A program made the position numbers and the translations under genes. The notes below the pieces were generated by a model. The model was not told where the DNA came from, searched no databases, and saw only the letters and a program-made list of their open reading frames with translations. DNA of 64,000 nt from Pseudoduganella violaceinigra DSM 15887 (GTDB lineage: Bacteria > Pseudomonadota > Gammaproteobacteria > Burkholderiales > Burkholderiaceae_D): positions 434,001 through 498,000 of the forward strand of contig NZ_AUDI01000001.1 in the NCBI RefSeq assembly GCF_000425385.1, written 5' to 3'. This document shows, piece after piece, positions 19,969-32,006 of the stretch (position 1 is its first letter; the number at the start of each line of letters is the position of its first letter).

Positions 19969-22215
19969 CTAGGACAGTGCGCCTTCCACGTATTGCACCG
20001 AGAGTTGCTGCTGCAGGATGCGGAACAGCCGGTCCTGCTCCACCGGCTTGCGCAGGAAGTCGTCGGCGCCCGCGGCCAGTGCCTGCTGGCGCGCCTCGTC
20101 AAAGGCCGAGCTCGCCAGGATCAGCACGCGCGGCTGCGGCAGGCCGCGGTCGGCGCGCAGGCGGCGCACGGTTTCCAGTCCATCCAGCAGCGGCAGGCGC
20201 CATTCCATCAGGACCAGCTCCGGCCGCAGGCGGCCGATGGCGTCCAGCGCCTCCACCCCGTCCGCCGCTTCATGCACGTCGAAGCCGGCCGGCACCAGCA
20301 GGCCGCGCAGCAGGTGGCGCCCATCGACGCTGTCGTCGGCCACCAGCACGCGCCGGCCCTGGTGCGCCGGCGCCAGCTGCGGCGGCCGGGCCATGCCGGC
20401 GGCGGCATCGGCCTGCTCGGCTTCGATGGTGAAGCGCCATGCCGGTCCGCCGCCCGGCGCGGCGGCCACCTCCAGCTCGGCCCCCATGATGTGCACGTAC
20501 TGGCGCGAGATCGCCAGCGCCAGTGCGCCGCTGTCGGCCATGCCATCCCGGCCGGCGTGCACGGCGAATGCCAATCCGTGGCGGCCGCCCGGCAGGGCCG
20601 TCGCATGCAGCGAGACGGTGACGCGGCCCTCGTCGGCGGCCTTGAGCGCCAGCGAGACCAGGTTCAGCAGCACCTGGCGCAGCTTGGCCCCGTCCAGCAT
20701 CAGCGCCGGCGGCGGCGCCGCGCCGTCTAGCCTGTACGCCGCGCGCGCGCCAGCCATGTCGCACACATCGCGCAGCAACTGGGCCGCATCGACCGCTTCG
20801 CGGTGCAGGCCGACGCCGCCGGCTTCGATGCGGGACAGTTCCAAGAGGTCGTTGATCAGGGCCAGCAATTGCTGGCCGGAGCGGTGGATCACGCCCATAT
20901 TGCGCTTTTCCTCGGCCGACATGGTGGACGAATGCGCCATCAGCCGCGAGAAGCCGATCACCGAGTTCAGTGGCGCGTGCAGCTCGTGGCTCATGGCGGA
21001 TAGGAACACGCTCTTGGCGCGGCTGGCCGCCTGCGCCTCTGCCACCGCCACCGACAGGGCGGCGGTGCGCTCGGCCACCAGCTCCTCCAGGTGGCTGCGG
21101 TGGCGCCGCAGCTCGTGCTCGGTCTCGGTGGCGTCGCTGACGTCGATGCTGACGCCCACCATCCGCACCACCTTGCCCTGCGCGTCCAGGAAGGAGCGCG
21201 CCATCGAACGCAGGTGGCGGATCGCGCCGTCCGGCCGGCGGATGCGGAACTGCAGCGAGAAATCGCGCTCGCCCCGCAAGGCCGCCGCCACTTCGGCGCG
21301 CGCGCGCTCGCGGTCCTCCGGCAGCAGGCGCTCCAGCCAGGCTTTGTAGTTGCCGCCGCCCAGCCGCGATGTCTGGCCGTACTGGCGCATGGTTTCGTCG
21401 TCCTGCGCCAGTTCGTCGTGCATCACGTCCCAATCCCAGATGCCGATGCGGGCGGCCCGGGTGGCGACGCTCAGACGCTCTTCGCTTTCGCGCATGACGC
21501 GGTAACGGTTATCGAGCAGGCTCCACATGGTGTGGATGGATTCCTTCAGGGTGCGCAGCTCGCCGAAGAACCAGGCCCGCTGCGGCGTGTCGCCGGTCAG
21601 GTACTGGCCGACCGCCTTCAGCGGACGCAGGATCAGGAGCCACAGCAAGCCGTACACGCTGGCCACCAGGACCGCCGCCAGCGTCACGATCGCCAGCAGG
21701 TGGGCCTGGCGCCGTTCGCGCAGCTCCTGCTGCGCGTAGGCCGGCGTGGCGAACACCTTGACGGTGCCGATGCTGTCCCCTTCGGCCAGGATCGGACGCT
21801 GCGCCACCAGCATGTCGGGCGTGGTGTGCAGCGGCTGGCCGATTTCCAGCTGGTTGCCGGCGCCGCGCTGGACCACGATGGCGCGCTTGCTGCCGGTGAT
21901 GTACAGCACGACGGCGTGCAGGTCGCGCTGGTTCATGCTGGCGCGCATGATGGCCTGCACCTGGCGGTCGTCGAAGTTCCAGGCCGGTAGCGCCACGCCC
22001 AACGCCAGCTGGTCGGCGCTCATATCGAGCACGTGCTGCAGCTCCTGCCAGCGCTTGTCGCTCTCGGACGAATAGGCATAGGCGGCGAACACCAGCAGCA
22101 CGGCGCTGACGATGGCCGTCAATGCCACGCTTGCCAATAGTGCAATGGAGGCAACCTTGTTCGAACGCAAAGACCTGCTCCGGTCGGGACGCCGCGGTGT
22201 GCGGCGTATGGGCAA
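19969..22215 (-). CDS. Hybrid sensor histidine kinase with degenerate catalytic and receiver residues
   Basis: Inner-membrane protein of 748 aa. A membrane segment at about 22-48 is followed by a periplasmic sensor region (about 49-170), a second membrane segment (LLAIVTLAAVLVASVYGLLW), a short linker and a PAS domain (about 250-380). HisKA carries the phospho-acceptor in MSHELHAPLNSVIGFS (H410). The ATP-binding domain looks damaged: the N-box reads LLNLVSLALKAADEG, with Leu 522 where the Mg-binding Asn belongs, and the DxGxG loop is replaced by HAGRDGMADSG. In the receiver (VLVADDSVDG...), the usual LMDW acceptor reads LMEW, giving Glu 671. Translation appears to start at TTG 22215, or at TTG 22170, which has GGAG upstream; no ATG fits. 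It lies 15 bases after the ABC ATPase gene. Confidence 0.85.
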   Translation of the reverse strand: MPIRRTPRRPDRSRSLRSNKVASIALLASVALTAIVSAVLLVFAAYAYSSESDKRWQELQHVLDMSADQLALGVALPAWNFDDRQVQAIMRASMNQRDLHAVVLYITGSKRAIVVQRGAGNQLEIGQPLHTTPDMLVAQRPILAEGDSIGTVKVFATPAYAQQELRERRQAHLLAIVTLAAVLVASVYGLLWLLILRPLKAVGQYLTGDTPQRAWFFGELRTLKESIHTMWSLLDNRYRVMRESEERLSVATRAARIGIWDWDVMHDELAQDDETMRQYGQTSRLGGGNYKAWLERLLPEDRERARAEVAAALRGERDFSLQFRIRRPDGAIRHLRSMARSFLDAQGKVVRMVGVSIDVSDATETEHELRRHRSHLEELVAERTAALSVAVAEAQAASRAKSVFLSAMSHELHAPLNSVIGFSRLMAHSSTMSAEEKRNMGVIHRSGQQLLALINDLLELSRIEAGGVGLHREAVDAAQLLRDVCDMAGARAAYRLDGAAPPPALMLDGAKLRQVLLNLVSLALKAADEGRVTVSLHATALPGGRHGLAFAVHAGRDGMADSGALALAISRQYVHIMGAELEVAAAPGGGPAWRFTIEAEQADAAAGMARPPQLAPAHQGRRVLVADDSVDGRHLLRGLLVPAGFDVHEAADGVEALDAIGRLRPELVLMEWRLPLLDGLETVRRLRADRGLPQPRVLILASSAFDEARQQALAAGADDFLRKPVEQDRLFRILQQQLSVQYVEGALS

Positions 22216-22229
22216 TCAGTGTGCCACGA

Positions 22230-23897
22230 TCACGCCGCCTTGGGAATGGCCGCCAGCAGCGAGCGGGTATAGGGATGCTGCGGGTGGCGGTAAAGCTGGT
22301 CCGAATCGGCCATCTCCACCGCTTCGCCCTGATGCATCACCAGCACTTGGTCGGAAATGTACTTGACCACCGACAGGTCGTGCGAAATGAAGATATACGA
22401 CAGGCCGTATTCGTCCTGCAGGTCCTGCAGCAGGTTCAACACCTGCGCCTGCACCGAAACGTCCAGCGCCGATACCGATTCGTCGCATACCAGGATTTGC
22501 GGCTTCATGGTCAGGCAGCGCGCGATGGCGATGCGCTGCCGCTGGCCGCCGGAAAATTCGTGCGGATAGCGGTGGTAGGCCTGCTGCGGCAGTCCCACGC
22601 GCTCCAGCAGGGCCAGCGCCATGCGGGAGCGCTCCGCGTCCGTGGCGCCGATTCCGTGCAGCCGCATCGGCTCGAGCAGGATCTGGCCGACCGTGAAACG
22701 CGGGTTCAGCGAGGCATACGGGTTCTGAAAGATGATCTGGATGCGGCGCTTGAAGGGCTGGAACTCCTGCGCGCTCATGGCCAGCAGGTCGCGGCCTTCG
22801 AACAGGACGCTGCCGCCGCTGGCCTGGTGCAGGCGCAGCAGGGTCAGGCCGAGGGTGGATTTTCCGCTGCCCGATTCGCCCACCACGCCCAGCGTCTTGC
22901 CGCGCGCCAGCTTGAACGAAACCCCCTTCAGCGCCTGGAATTCGCGCTTGCCGAACAGGCCTTCGCGCAGCCAGAAGCTTTTTTTCAGGCCCTGCACCTC
23001 GAGCACGATCTCGTCGCCGGGCGCCGTGCCGCGCTGGCGCTCCGGCTGCGGCGCCAGCGCGCCGCCCTGCATATAGTCGGCGATGACCGGCAGGCGGCGC
23101 GGACGCGCATCGAGCGACGGCCGGCAATGCAGCAAGGCGCGCGTGTACAGGTCTTTCGGCTCGGCGAACACGGCGCGCGCGTCGCCCGCCTCGCGCACCT
23201 CGCCGTGCCGCATGACCACCACCTGGTCGGCGATTTCCGCCACCAGCCCCAGGTCGTGGGTGATGAACAGCACCGACATCCGGTGTTTCTTCTGCAGGCC
23301 GGCGATCAGCTCCATGATCTGCTTCTGGATCGTCACATCCAGCGCGGTGGTCGGTTCATCGGCGATCAGCAGCTTGGGATTGCAGGCGATGGCCATGGCG
23401 ATCATCACGCGTTGCTGCTGGCCGCCCGACATCTGGCCCGGGTAGGCGTCCATCCTGGCCGCCGGATCCGGGATGCCGACCTCCTCCAGCAATTCCAGCG
23501 TGCGGGCGCGCGCCGCGCGCCGGTTCATGCCCATGTGCAGGCGCAGCACTTCGCCGATCTGGAAGCCGACCGTAAACACCGGGTTCAGCGAGGACATCGG
23601 CTCCTGGAAGATCATCGCGATCTCCTTGCCGCACATGGCCCGCCGCGACGCTTCCGGCTGGTGCAGCACTTCGCGCCCCTCGAACAGCACGCTGCTGTCG
23701 CGGTCGACCAGCGCGGTCTGCGGCGGCAGCAAGCCCATGACGGCCAGCGAGCTGACCGACTTGCCGCTGCCCGATTCGCCCACCAGGGCCACGGTGCTGT
23801 TATGCGGAATGTCGAAGGAAATCCCTTTGACCGCTTCGACCGTCTCTTTTTTGCCGGTACGGAAGCTGATGCGCAAATGGCGGACCTGGAGCAGCAT
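22230..23897 (-). CDS. Oligopeptide ABC transporter, fused double ATPase (YejF/DppD-DppF type)
   Basis: Cytoplasmic energising subunit of 555 aa with two complete nucleotide-binding domains. NBD1 has Walker A GESGSGKS (about 41-48), signature MSGGQQQR, Walker B LLIADEP and the peptide-family motif [17 protein letters not shown]2 starts near residue 300 with [34 protein letters not shown] and [22 protein letters not shown] is typical of Opp/Dpp ATPases. It is last of three importer genes (permease B, permease C, ATPase) with gaps of 11 and 1 bases. Substrates are probably oligopeptides; opines or other nickel/peptide-class ligands are possible. Confidence 0.95.
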   Translation of the reverse strand: MLLQVRHLRISFRTGKKETVEAVKGISFDIPHNSTVALVGESGSGKSVSSLAVMGLLPPQTALVDRDSSVLFEGREVLHQPEASRRAMCGKEIAMIFQEPMSSLNPVFTVGFQIGEVLRLHMGMNRRAARARTLELLEEVGIPDPAARMDAYPGQMSGGQQQRVMIAMAIACNPKLLIADEPTTALDVTIQKQIMELIAGLQKKHRMSVLFITHDLGLVAEIADQVVVMRHGEVREAGDARAVFAEPKDLYTRALLHCRPSLDARPRRLPVIADYMQGGALAPQPERQRGTAPGDEIVLEVQGLKKSFWLREGLFGKREFQALKGVSFKLARGKTLGVVGESGSGKSTLGLTLLRLHQASGGSVLFEGRDLLAMSAQEFQPFKRRIQIIFQNPYASLNPRFTVGQILLEPMRLHGIGATDAERSRMALALLERVGLPQQAYHRYPHEFSGGQRQRIAIARCLTMKPQILVCDESVSALDVSVQAQVLNLLQDLQDEYGLSYIFISHDLSVVKYISDQVLVMHQGEAVEMADSDQLYRHPQHPYTRSLLAAIPKAA

Positions 23898-23898
23898 G

Positions 23899-24924
23899 TC
23901 ATTTCACCTTGGGATCGAGGGCGTCGCGCAGTGCGTCGGCGAACAGGGAGAAGGCCGTGACCAGCAGCGCCATGGCGCTGGCGGCCGCCACCAGCTGCCA
24001 CCACTTGCCAAGGACCAGTTCATTCTGGGCCTCGTTCAGCATCGAGCCCCAGCTCACCACCCCGACCGGCACGCCGAAGCCGAGGAAAGACAGGATCACT
24101 TCGGCCTTGATGAAGCCGACCACCAGGATCGACAGCTGCACCAGGGCCACGTGGCTGACATTGGGGAAGATATGGCTGAACATCTTGCGCCAGGCGCCGG
24201 CGCCGATGGCGTCGGCCGCCATCACGTATTCGCGCGCCTTGTGCTTGATGTACTCGGCGCGGATCAGGCGGTACGGCCCGGTCCAGCCGGTCAGGCCCAG
24301 AATCAGCACGATGGTCGACACCCCCTTCTGCTGCAGCACCGCGGCCACCGTCAGTATCATCAGGATCGAGGGGATCGAAGTGAACACGTTGTAGAACCAG
24401 TTGAAACAATCGTCCACCAGGCCGCCGTAAAAGCCTGACACAGCACCAAACAGCGTGCCCAGGCCGACCGCCAGGACCGCCGCCGCCAGGCCGACCACGA
24501 TCGAGGTTTCGCCGCCCTTGATGGTCTTGCTGACGATATCGTGGCCCCACTTGTCGGCGCCGAAGGGCAGGCTGGCGGCGCGCGTGGCGGAAGGCTCGGC
24601 CACCGCCTTGCCCAGGGTGGCGCGCAGCGCGCGCAGGTCGTCCGCCAGCGGGTCGAATTCATTGGCCGGCGGCGCGCCGGCGGCCAACTGGCCTGCGGGC
24701 GCCGGCCCGGCCTGCGGCGCGCTGGACGCGGCGATGAAGCTGGGCGGCGCGTAGTTGAGCGCCACTTCCTCTTCCCAATCCGCGGCCACCAGGCCGCACG
24801 CCGAGGCGGCCAGCAGCAGCAGGAATGCCGCGACCACGGCCAGCGCCGCCATCGCGACGCGGTCGGCCCGCAGGCGGCGCCAGGCCAGCAGCCAGAGCCC
24901 GGCGGAATCATGAATTGCGTGCAT
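23899..24924 (-). CDS. Oligopeptide ABC transporter permease (DppC/YejE type)
   Basis: Inner-membrane permease of 341 aa. The first segment is AMAALAVVAAFLLLLAASAC. A long periplasmic loop of about 90 residues, rich in Ala/Pro/Gly, separates it from the binding-protein-dependent transport domain starting near residue 135 (TSIVVGLAAAVLAVGLGTLF). The cytoplasmic EAA loop is REYVMAADAIGAGAWRKMFS. The long loop is more like YejE than DppC. It lies between the DppB-like permease and the double ATPase, nearly touching the latter, and would pair with the DppB-like subunit in the membrane. Confidence 0.93.
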   Translation of the reverse strand: MHAIHDSAGLWLLAWRRLRADRVAMAALAVVAAFLLLLAASACGLVAADWEEEVALNYAPPSFIAASSAPQAGPAPAGQLAAGAPPANEFDPLADDLRALRATLGKAVAEPSATRAASLPFGADKWGHDIVSKTIKGGETSIVVGLAAAVLAVGLGTLFGAVSGFYGGLVDDCFNWFYNVFTSIPSILMILTVAAVLQQKGVSTIVLILGLTGWTGPYRLIRAEYIKHKAREYVMAADAIGAGAWRKMFSHIFPNVSHVALVQLSILVVGFIKAEVILSFLGFGVPVGVVSWGSMLNEAQNELVLGKWWQLVAAASAMALLVTAFSLFADALRDALDPKVK

Positions 24925-24936
24925 GCCTTGTCCTTG

Positions 24937-25875
24937 CTACTTGAGCTGTATGCGCGGATCGACCGCCTGGTACAGCAGGTCGGCCAACAAATTGAAGACC
25001 ATGGTGGCCACGGCAACGTAGACGGTGATGGCCTTGATGACGGGGAAGTCGGAACGCTCCACCGCCAGGATCACTTCGCGGCCGATGCCCGGGATGCCGA
25101 AGAAACGCTCGAGCAGGAAAGCCCCGATCAGCATGGCCGGCAGGCCCGCCATCACATGGGTGATGATCGGGATCGCCGCATTGCGCAGCACATGCACCCA
25201 CATGACGCGCCGCTCGGACAGGCCCTTGGCGCGCGCCGTGCGCACATAGTCCTGCCCCGTTTCGTCCAGCATGAAACTGCGGTACAGGCGCAAGGTCGGC
25301 GCCAGCGAGACCGCCAGCCCGATCAGGATCGGCAGCGCGGCAAAGCGCAGGTTGTCCGGCAAGCCGGCGCCCCAGCCCTGCACCGGGAACAGGCCGGCCC
25401 TGTAGGCCAGCCAGTATTGGAACACGATGATGTAGACCAGGATGGAAATCGACATGCCCACCGTGCAGGCCAGCATCAGCACGCGGTCGGTCAGCGAGCC
25501 GCGCAGGAAGGCGACCGCCAGCGCCAGCGCGATCCCCAGCACGGTTTCCAGCACGGTCAGCGGCACCAGTACCGTCAGCGAGGGCCCCAGCCGGCTGGCG
25601 ATGATGTCCGACACTGCCTCGCCCGTCGCCCAACTCTGGCCAAAATCAAAGCGCGCCACCTGCTTCAGGAAGATCCCCAGCTGCACATACCAGGGCTGGT
25701 CGACGCCCAGCTGGCGGCGGATGTTCTCGATGCTGGCCGCATCCGACATCTTGCCGGCCAGAATATACGCCGGGTCGCCGCCCACCCAATTGAACAGGAC
25801 GAACACCAGCAACACCACCCCCAGCAGGGTGGGCAGCATCTGCCAGCTGCGGCGCAGTAAATAAGTCAGCATCAT
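24937..25875 (-). CDS. Oligopeptide ABC transporter permease (DppB/YejB type)
   Basis: Inner-membrane permease of 312 aa, first gene of the importer operon. The N-terminal LLRRSWQMLPTLLGVVLLVF segment and FNWVGGDPAYILAG are the classic DppB start. The EAA loop reads DYVRTARAKGLSERRVMWVH, and LLERFFGIPGIGREVILAVE is the conserved C-terminal block. No good Shine-Dalgarno sequence is visible. No periplasmic binding protein is encoded next to it, which is unusual for this class; it must be elsewhere. The divergent neighbour is a TonB-dependent receptor, suggesting outer- and inner-membrane steps for one substrate class. Confidence 0.93.
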   Translation of the reverse strand: MMLTYLLRRSWQMLPTLLGVVLLVFVLFNWVGGDPAYILAGKMSDAASIENIRRQLGVDQPWYVQLGIFLKQVARFDFGQSWATGEAVSDIIASRLGPSLTVLVPLTVLETVLGIALALAVAFLRGSLTDRVLMLACTVGMSISILVYIIVFQYWLAYRAGLFPVQGWGAGLPDNLRFAALPILIGLAVSLAPTLRLYRSFMLDETGQDYVRTARAKGLSERRVMWVHVLRNAAIPIITHVMAGLPAMLIGAFLLERFFGIPGIGREVILAVERSDFPVIKAITVYVAVATMVFNLLADLLYQAVDPRIQLK

Positions 25876-26119
25876 GCTTTTTTATCAGCAACCCTTAGTA
25901 TTAATACATAAGTAATTCACTTAAAAACGTTTCCGAAATGAGACGGATCGTCATAAATTTGTATCCACTGCCACTTTTCATTTGACGCAATCTTAGCCCG
26001 AATGATTTCATCTTTGCCGGGTGGAATCATATAGCGATGGTTCCTCCATGGGAGCGCCAAAGCAGTAATTTAATAAGCTGTAGCTCGACTTTTGTACCAA
26101 AACATTGGAGGTAGTAAAC

Positions 26120-28891
26120 ATGATGGAAAAAATCATGGCCCGTTCCGTTCGCATTGTATGCGCCAGCGGTATGGTCGCCACCCTGGCCGCCCCGGCATTC
26201 GCGCAAGACACCGCCAACGCCCCGCTGCAGCGCGTTGAGATTACCGGTTCCAGCATCAAGCGCGCATCCGCCGAAACCGCATCGCCGATCCAGGTCATCT
26301 CGCGCGACGACCTGGTCAAGTCCGGCAAGACCACGGTGGCTGAATACCTGCAGACCCTGACCGCCGACGGCGCAGGCTCCCTGCCGACCACCTTCGGTAA
26401 CGGCTTTGCCGCCGGCTCCACCGCGATCTCCCTGCGCGGCCTCGGCGCGACCTCGACCCTGGTCCTGCTGAACGGCCGCCGCATGGCACCGTTCGCCCGT
26501 GCCGACGACGGCCAGAAGAGCTTTACCGACCTGTCCTCGGTACCAATGAACATCGTCGAGCGCATCGAAGTGCTGAAGGACGGCGCTTCCTCGCTGTACG
26601 GCGCCGATGCGATCGCCGGCGTGGTCAACATCATCCTGCGCAAGGACTTCACCGGCCTGGAATTCAAGGGCGAGACCGGCTGGTCGCGCTACGACGACGC
26701 CAAGCAGAACAAAGCTTCCCTGTCCTGGGGCATGGGCAACCTGGACGAAGACAAGTTCAACTGGGTCGTCAACGCCGAATACAGCCAGAACGACAAGCTG
26801 GCCGCCTCCGCGCGCAACGACCGCGACTGGATCGGCCACGGCGACCTGCGCCCATACGGCTACCCGCTGGCGACCCAGTTCGCCAACGGCTACATCACCA
26901 ACGGCGCCGCCTCCGCCAGCCCGGCCGGCTCCCTGCTGAACCCAGCCACCGGCCAGTACGTTTCCCTGCCAGGCTGCGACCAGTTCTCCAACGTGACGCC
27001 GAAAGATCCGGCTGGCGGCTGCCTGTGGTACCAGGACAAGTTCCGCTCCATGCTGCCGTCCGTCGAAGGCATCAACCTGTACACCCGCGGCACCTGGCAG
27101 ATCAATCCTGACCTGCAGGCATACACCGAACTGGGCTACTCCGACCGCAAGGCGTCCTTCACCCTGACCCCGGGCGCGTCCTCCAGCACCGTGGTGTTCC
27201 CAGGCGCGAACGGCGGACCGAACCAGATCATCAACTACGGTTCGACCATCCAGATGGCGGCCAACCATCCGCAAAACCCGTACGGCGTGGCCACCCGCGT
27301 GCGCTACTCGGCATGGGACGTGGGCGCCAGCACCCGCACCGCCGACAACACCTTCAAGCGCTTCGTCGTCGGCCTGAAGGGCAGCAATGCCGGCTGGGAC
27401 TGGGAAACCGGCTTCACCCACTCGCAGTCCGCGCTGGACCTGGAGTGGACCAATATGCTGAACATGAAGGCGCTGAAGGCAGCGCTGGGCAGCACCACCA
27501 ACCCGTACTATATCGGCGCCCAGGCTGGCAAGAACTCGCAGGCCATGTATGACGCCATCCGCACCACGGCCACTTCGCACTCGACCACCAAACTCGACAT
27601 CGTCGACTTCAAGGCCTCGCGCGAACTGTTCCAGCTGCCTGGCGGCGCCATGGGTCTGGCGATCGGCGGCGAACACCGCCGCGAGAAGCTGTCCAACCCG
27701 AGCCTGAGCGGCACCGAAGACGGCACCATCAACTCGTCCTACACCGCCGCCTTCGGCGAAAACAAGGTTTCCGCGCTGTACGTGGAAGCTCTGGCCCCAG
27801 TGTGGAAAGGCGTGGAAGTGACCGGCGCCGTACGTTACGACAAGTACGACCACTTCAACTCCACCACCCCGAAACTGGGCCTGAAGTGGACCCCGGCCAA
27901 ATCCTTCGCCCTGCGCGGCACTTACTCGGAAGGCTTCCGTGCCCCGTCGGCAGCGGAAAACAACCCGCTGTCCCAGGCGGTCGGCAGCGCTCCGGTGCGT
28001 GACCCGATCCGCTGCCCGAACGGCACCGCGGCTCCTGGCGCGTCGTCCAATGACTGCTCGATCAACGTGCAAGCGATCAAGATCGGCAACCCGAACCTGG
28101 AACCGGAAAAATCCAAGGGTTATACCCTGGGCATGGTCTGGGATCCGATCCAGGACCTGAGCCTGGCGATCGACGGCTGGAAGATCAAGCGCTCCAACGA
28201 GATCAACCCGGTGTCCTATGCCGAAGCGGCGCTGAACCCGAACGCCGTGCGTAACGACAACAACCTGAAGGACGGCAACGGCGTCGTGATCCCGAATTCG
28301 GGCACCCTGCTGGTGCTGGCCGGCGCCTACCGCAACTCGTCCTACACCCAGGTGTCGGGTGTGGACTTCGACGTGAAACAGCGCCTGCGCCTGGGCGACT
28401 ATGGCCGTGCGACCATCGGCCTGAACTGGACCCACGTCGCGTCCTGGCTGCGCGCGGAATCGGACACCCTGAAGTACCAGTTCGCCGGCACCCATGGCAA
28501 CTGCGATACCTCGAACTGCGCCGGTACGCCGAAGAACAAGGGCAGCCTGACCGCATCGTGGGACATCAGCCAGTTCAACCTGTCGACCGCGGTCAACTAC
28601 CGCGACAGCATGAAGAACATCAAGTTTGAAGGCGACCTGTGCGCCAGCAAGCTGGCTGACGGCACCCCGGCGCCGAACGGTTGCAAACTGGCTTCGTTCA
28701 CCACGGTTGACCTGTCCGGCCGTTGGAACTACAGCAAGCAGCTGACCCTGTTCGCTTCCGTGTCCAATCTGTTCGACAAGGTTGCGCCGCTGGATCCCCT
28801 GACCTATGGCGGCATCTCCTTCAACCCGATGGACGCTTCCGGCGCGATCGGCCGCTACTTCAAAGTGGGCGCGCAGTACAAGTTCTTCTAA
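26120..28891 (+). CDS. TonB-dependent outer-membrane receptor 1
   Basis: Protein of 923 aa with a signal peptide ending APAFA-QD. The mature start QRVEITGSSIKRASAETASP is followed by the plug domain (residues about 45-165): STLVLLNGRRMAPFARADDG and ERIEVLKDGASSLYGADAIA are plug signatures. The rest is a 22-strand barrel with the TonB C-terminal motif (NLFDKVAPLDP) and the terminal aromatic ...YKFF needed by the BAM machinery. The start at 26120 is chosen for GGAGGT seven bases upstream. Substrate specificity cannot be read from sequence. Its divergence from a peptide-class ABC importer suggests peptides; the VEITGSSIKR subgroup also includes carbohydrate receptors. An intrinsic terminator follows. 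Confidence 0.95.
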   Translation: MMEKIMARSVRIVCASGMVATLAAPAFAQDTANAPLQRVEITGSSIKRASAETASPIQVISRDDLVKSGKTTVAEYLQTLTADGAGSLPTTFGNGFAAGSTAISLRGLGATSTLVLLNGRRMAPFARADDGQKSFTDLSSVPMNIVERIEVLKDGASSLYGADAIAGVVNIILRKDFTGLEFKGETGWSRYDDAKQNKASLSWGMGNLDEDKFNWVVNAEYSQNDKLAASARNDRDWIGHGDLRPYGYPLATQFANGYITNGAASASPAGSLLNPATGQYVSLPGCDQFSNVTPKDPAGGCLWYQDKFRSMLPSVEGINLYTRGTWQINPDLQAYTELGYSDRKASFTLTPGASSSTVVFPGANGGPNQIINYGSTIQMAANHPQNPYGVATRVRYSAWDVGASTRTADNTFKRFVVGLKGSNAGWDWETGFTHSQSALDLEWTNMLNMKALKAALGSTTNPYYIGAQAGKNSQAMYDAIRTTATSHSTTKLDIVDFKASRELFQLPGGAMGLAIGGEHRREKLSNPSLSGTEDGTINSSYTAAFGENKVSALYVEALAPVWKGVEVTGAVRYDKYDHFNSTTPKLGLKWTPAKSFALRGTYSEGFRAPSAAENNPLSQAVGSAPVRDPIRCPNGTAAPGASSNDCSINVQAIKIGNPNLEPEKSKGYTLGMVWDPIQDLSLAIDGWKIKRSNEINPVSYAEAALNPNAVRNDNNLKDGNGVVIPNSGTLLVLAGAYRNSSYTQVSGVDFDVKQRLRLGDYGRATIGLNWTHVASWLRAESDTLKYQFAGTHGNCDTSNCAGTPKNKGSLTASWDISQFNLSTAVNYRDSMKNIKFEGDLCASKLADGTPAPNGCKLASFTTVDLSGRWNYSKQLTLFASVSNLFDKVAPLDPLTYGGISFNPMDASGAIGRYFKVGAQYKFF

Positions 28892-28911
28892 TCGCCTTAG
28901 TTGTATCCCTG

Positions 28912-28940
28912 AAAAACGGCACTTCGGTGCCGTTTTTTTT
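28912..28940 (+). terminator. Intrinsic terminator after TonB receptor 1
   Basis: AAAACGGCAC, TTCG tetraloop, GTGCCGTTTT, then more T residues, 20 bases after the stop at 28891. Confidence 0.93.
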
Positions 28941-29031
28941 TGCGCGGGTGCGGCAGCCATGCCTGCTTGTGGCGCATATCCAACACTCAACGCCCTGCCA
29001 GCCCGCCATTCCCGGCTACCCAAACATTTAT

Positions 29032-29061
29032 TTGTTTCAATTTGTTTCGAATTAACAATAT
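29032..29061 (+). promoter_or_regulatory. Candidate promoter of TonB receptor 2
   Basis: TTGTTT, 18-base AT-rich spacer, CAATAT, about 70 bases before the start at 29130. The match is modest, but the gene must have its own promoter because a strong terminator separates it from receptor 1. Confidence 0.35.
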
Positions 29062-29129
29062 CACATTGCTATGCATGCTTGCCGGTGGTCATATATGCCT
29101 CCCTTTATTCAAAAATGAGATGTTCAGCA

Positions 29130-31937
<2,808 letters not shown>

Positions 31938-31954
31938 GCAGGTAGCGCCCATAA

Positions 31955-31990
31955 AAAAATCCCGGCAGGTTCGCACCTGCCGGGATTTTT
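31955..31990. terminator. Bidirectional intrinsic terminator between TonB receptor 2 and aroG
   Basis: Perfect 16-base stem (AAAAATCCCGGCAGGT and complement) around a TCGC loop, with A and T runs on both sides. It lies 17 bases after the receptor stop and 16 bases from the aroG stop, so it serves both convergent genes. Confidence 0.95.
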
Positions 31991-32006
31991 TATTGCAAAG
32001 GCGGGT

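Noticed and set aside
25876..26119. Promoters in the divergent ABC/TonB-receptor region
   Set aside because: Several partial hexamers (TTGACG, CATATA, TAATAC) but none with a matching partner at 16-18 bases, so no site is claimed.
26027..29023. Open frame of nearly 1000 codons antisense to TonB receptor 1 (and a similar one opposite receptor 2)
   Set aside because: Low-complexity Val/Gly/Ala/Arg composition, no RBS, and full overlap with genuine receptor genes.
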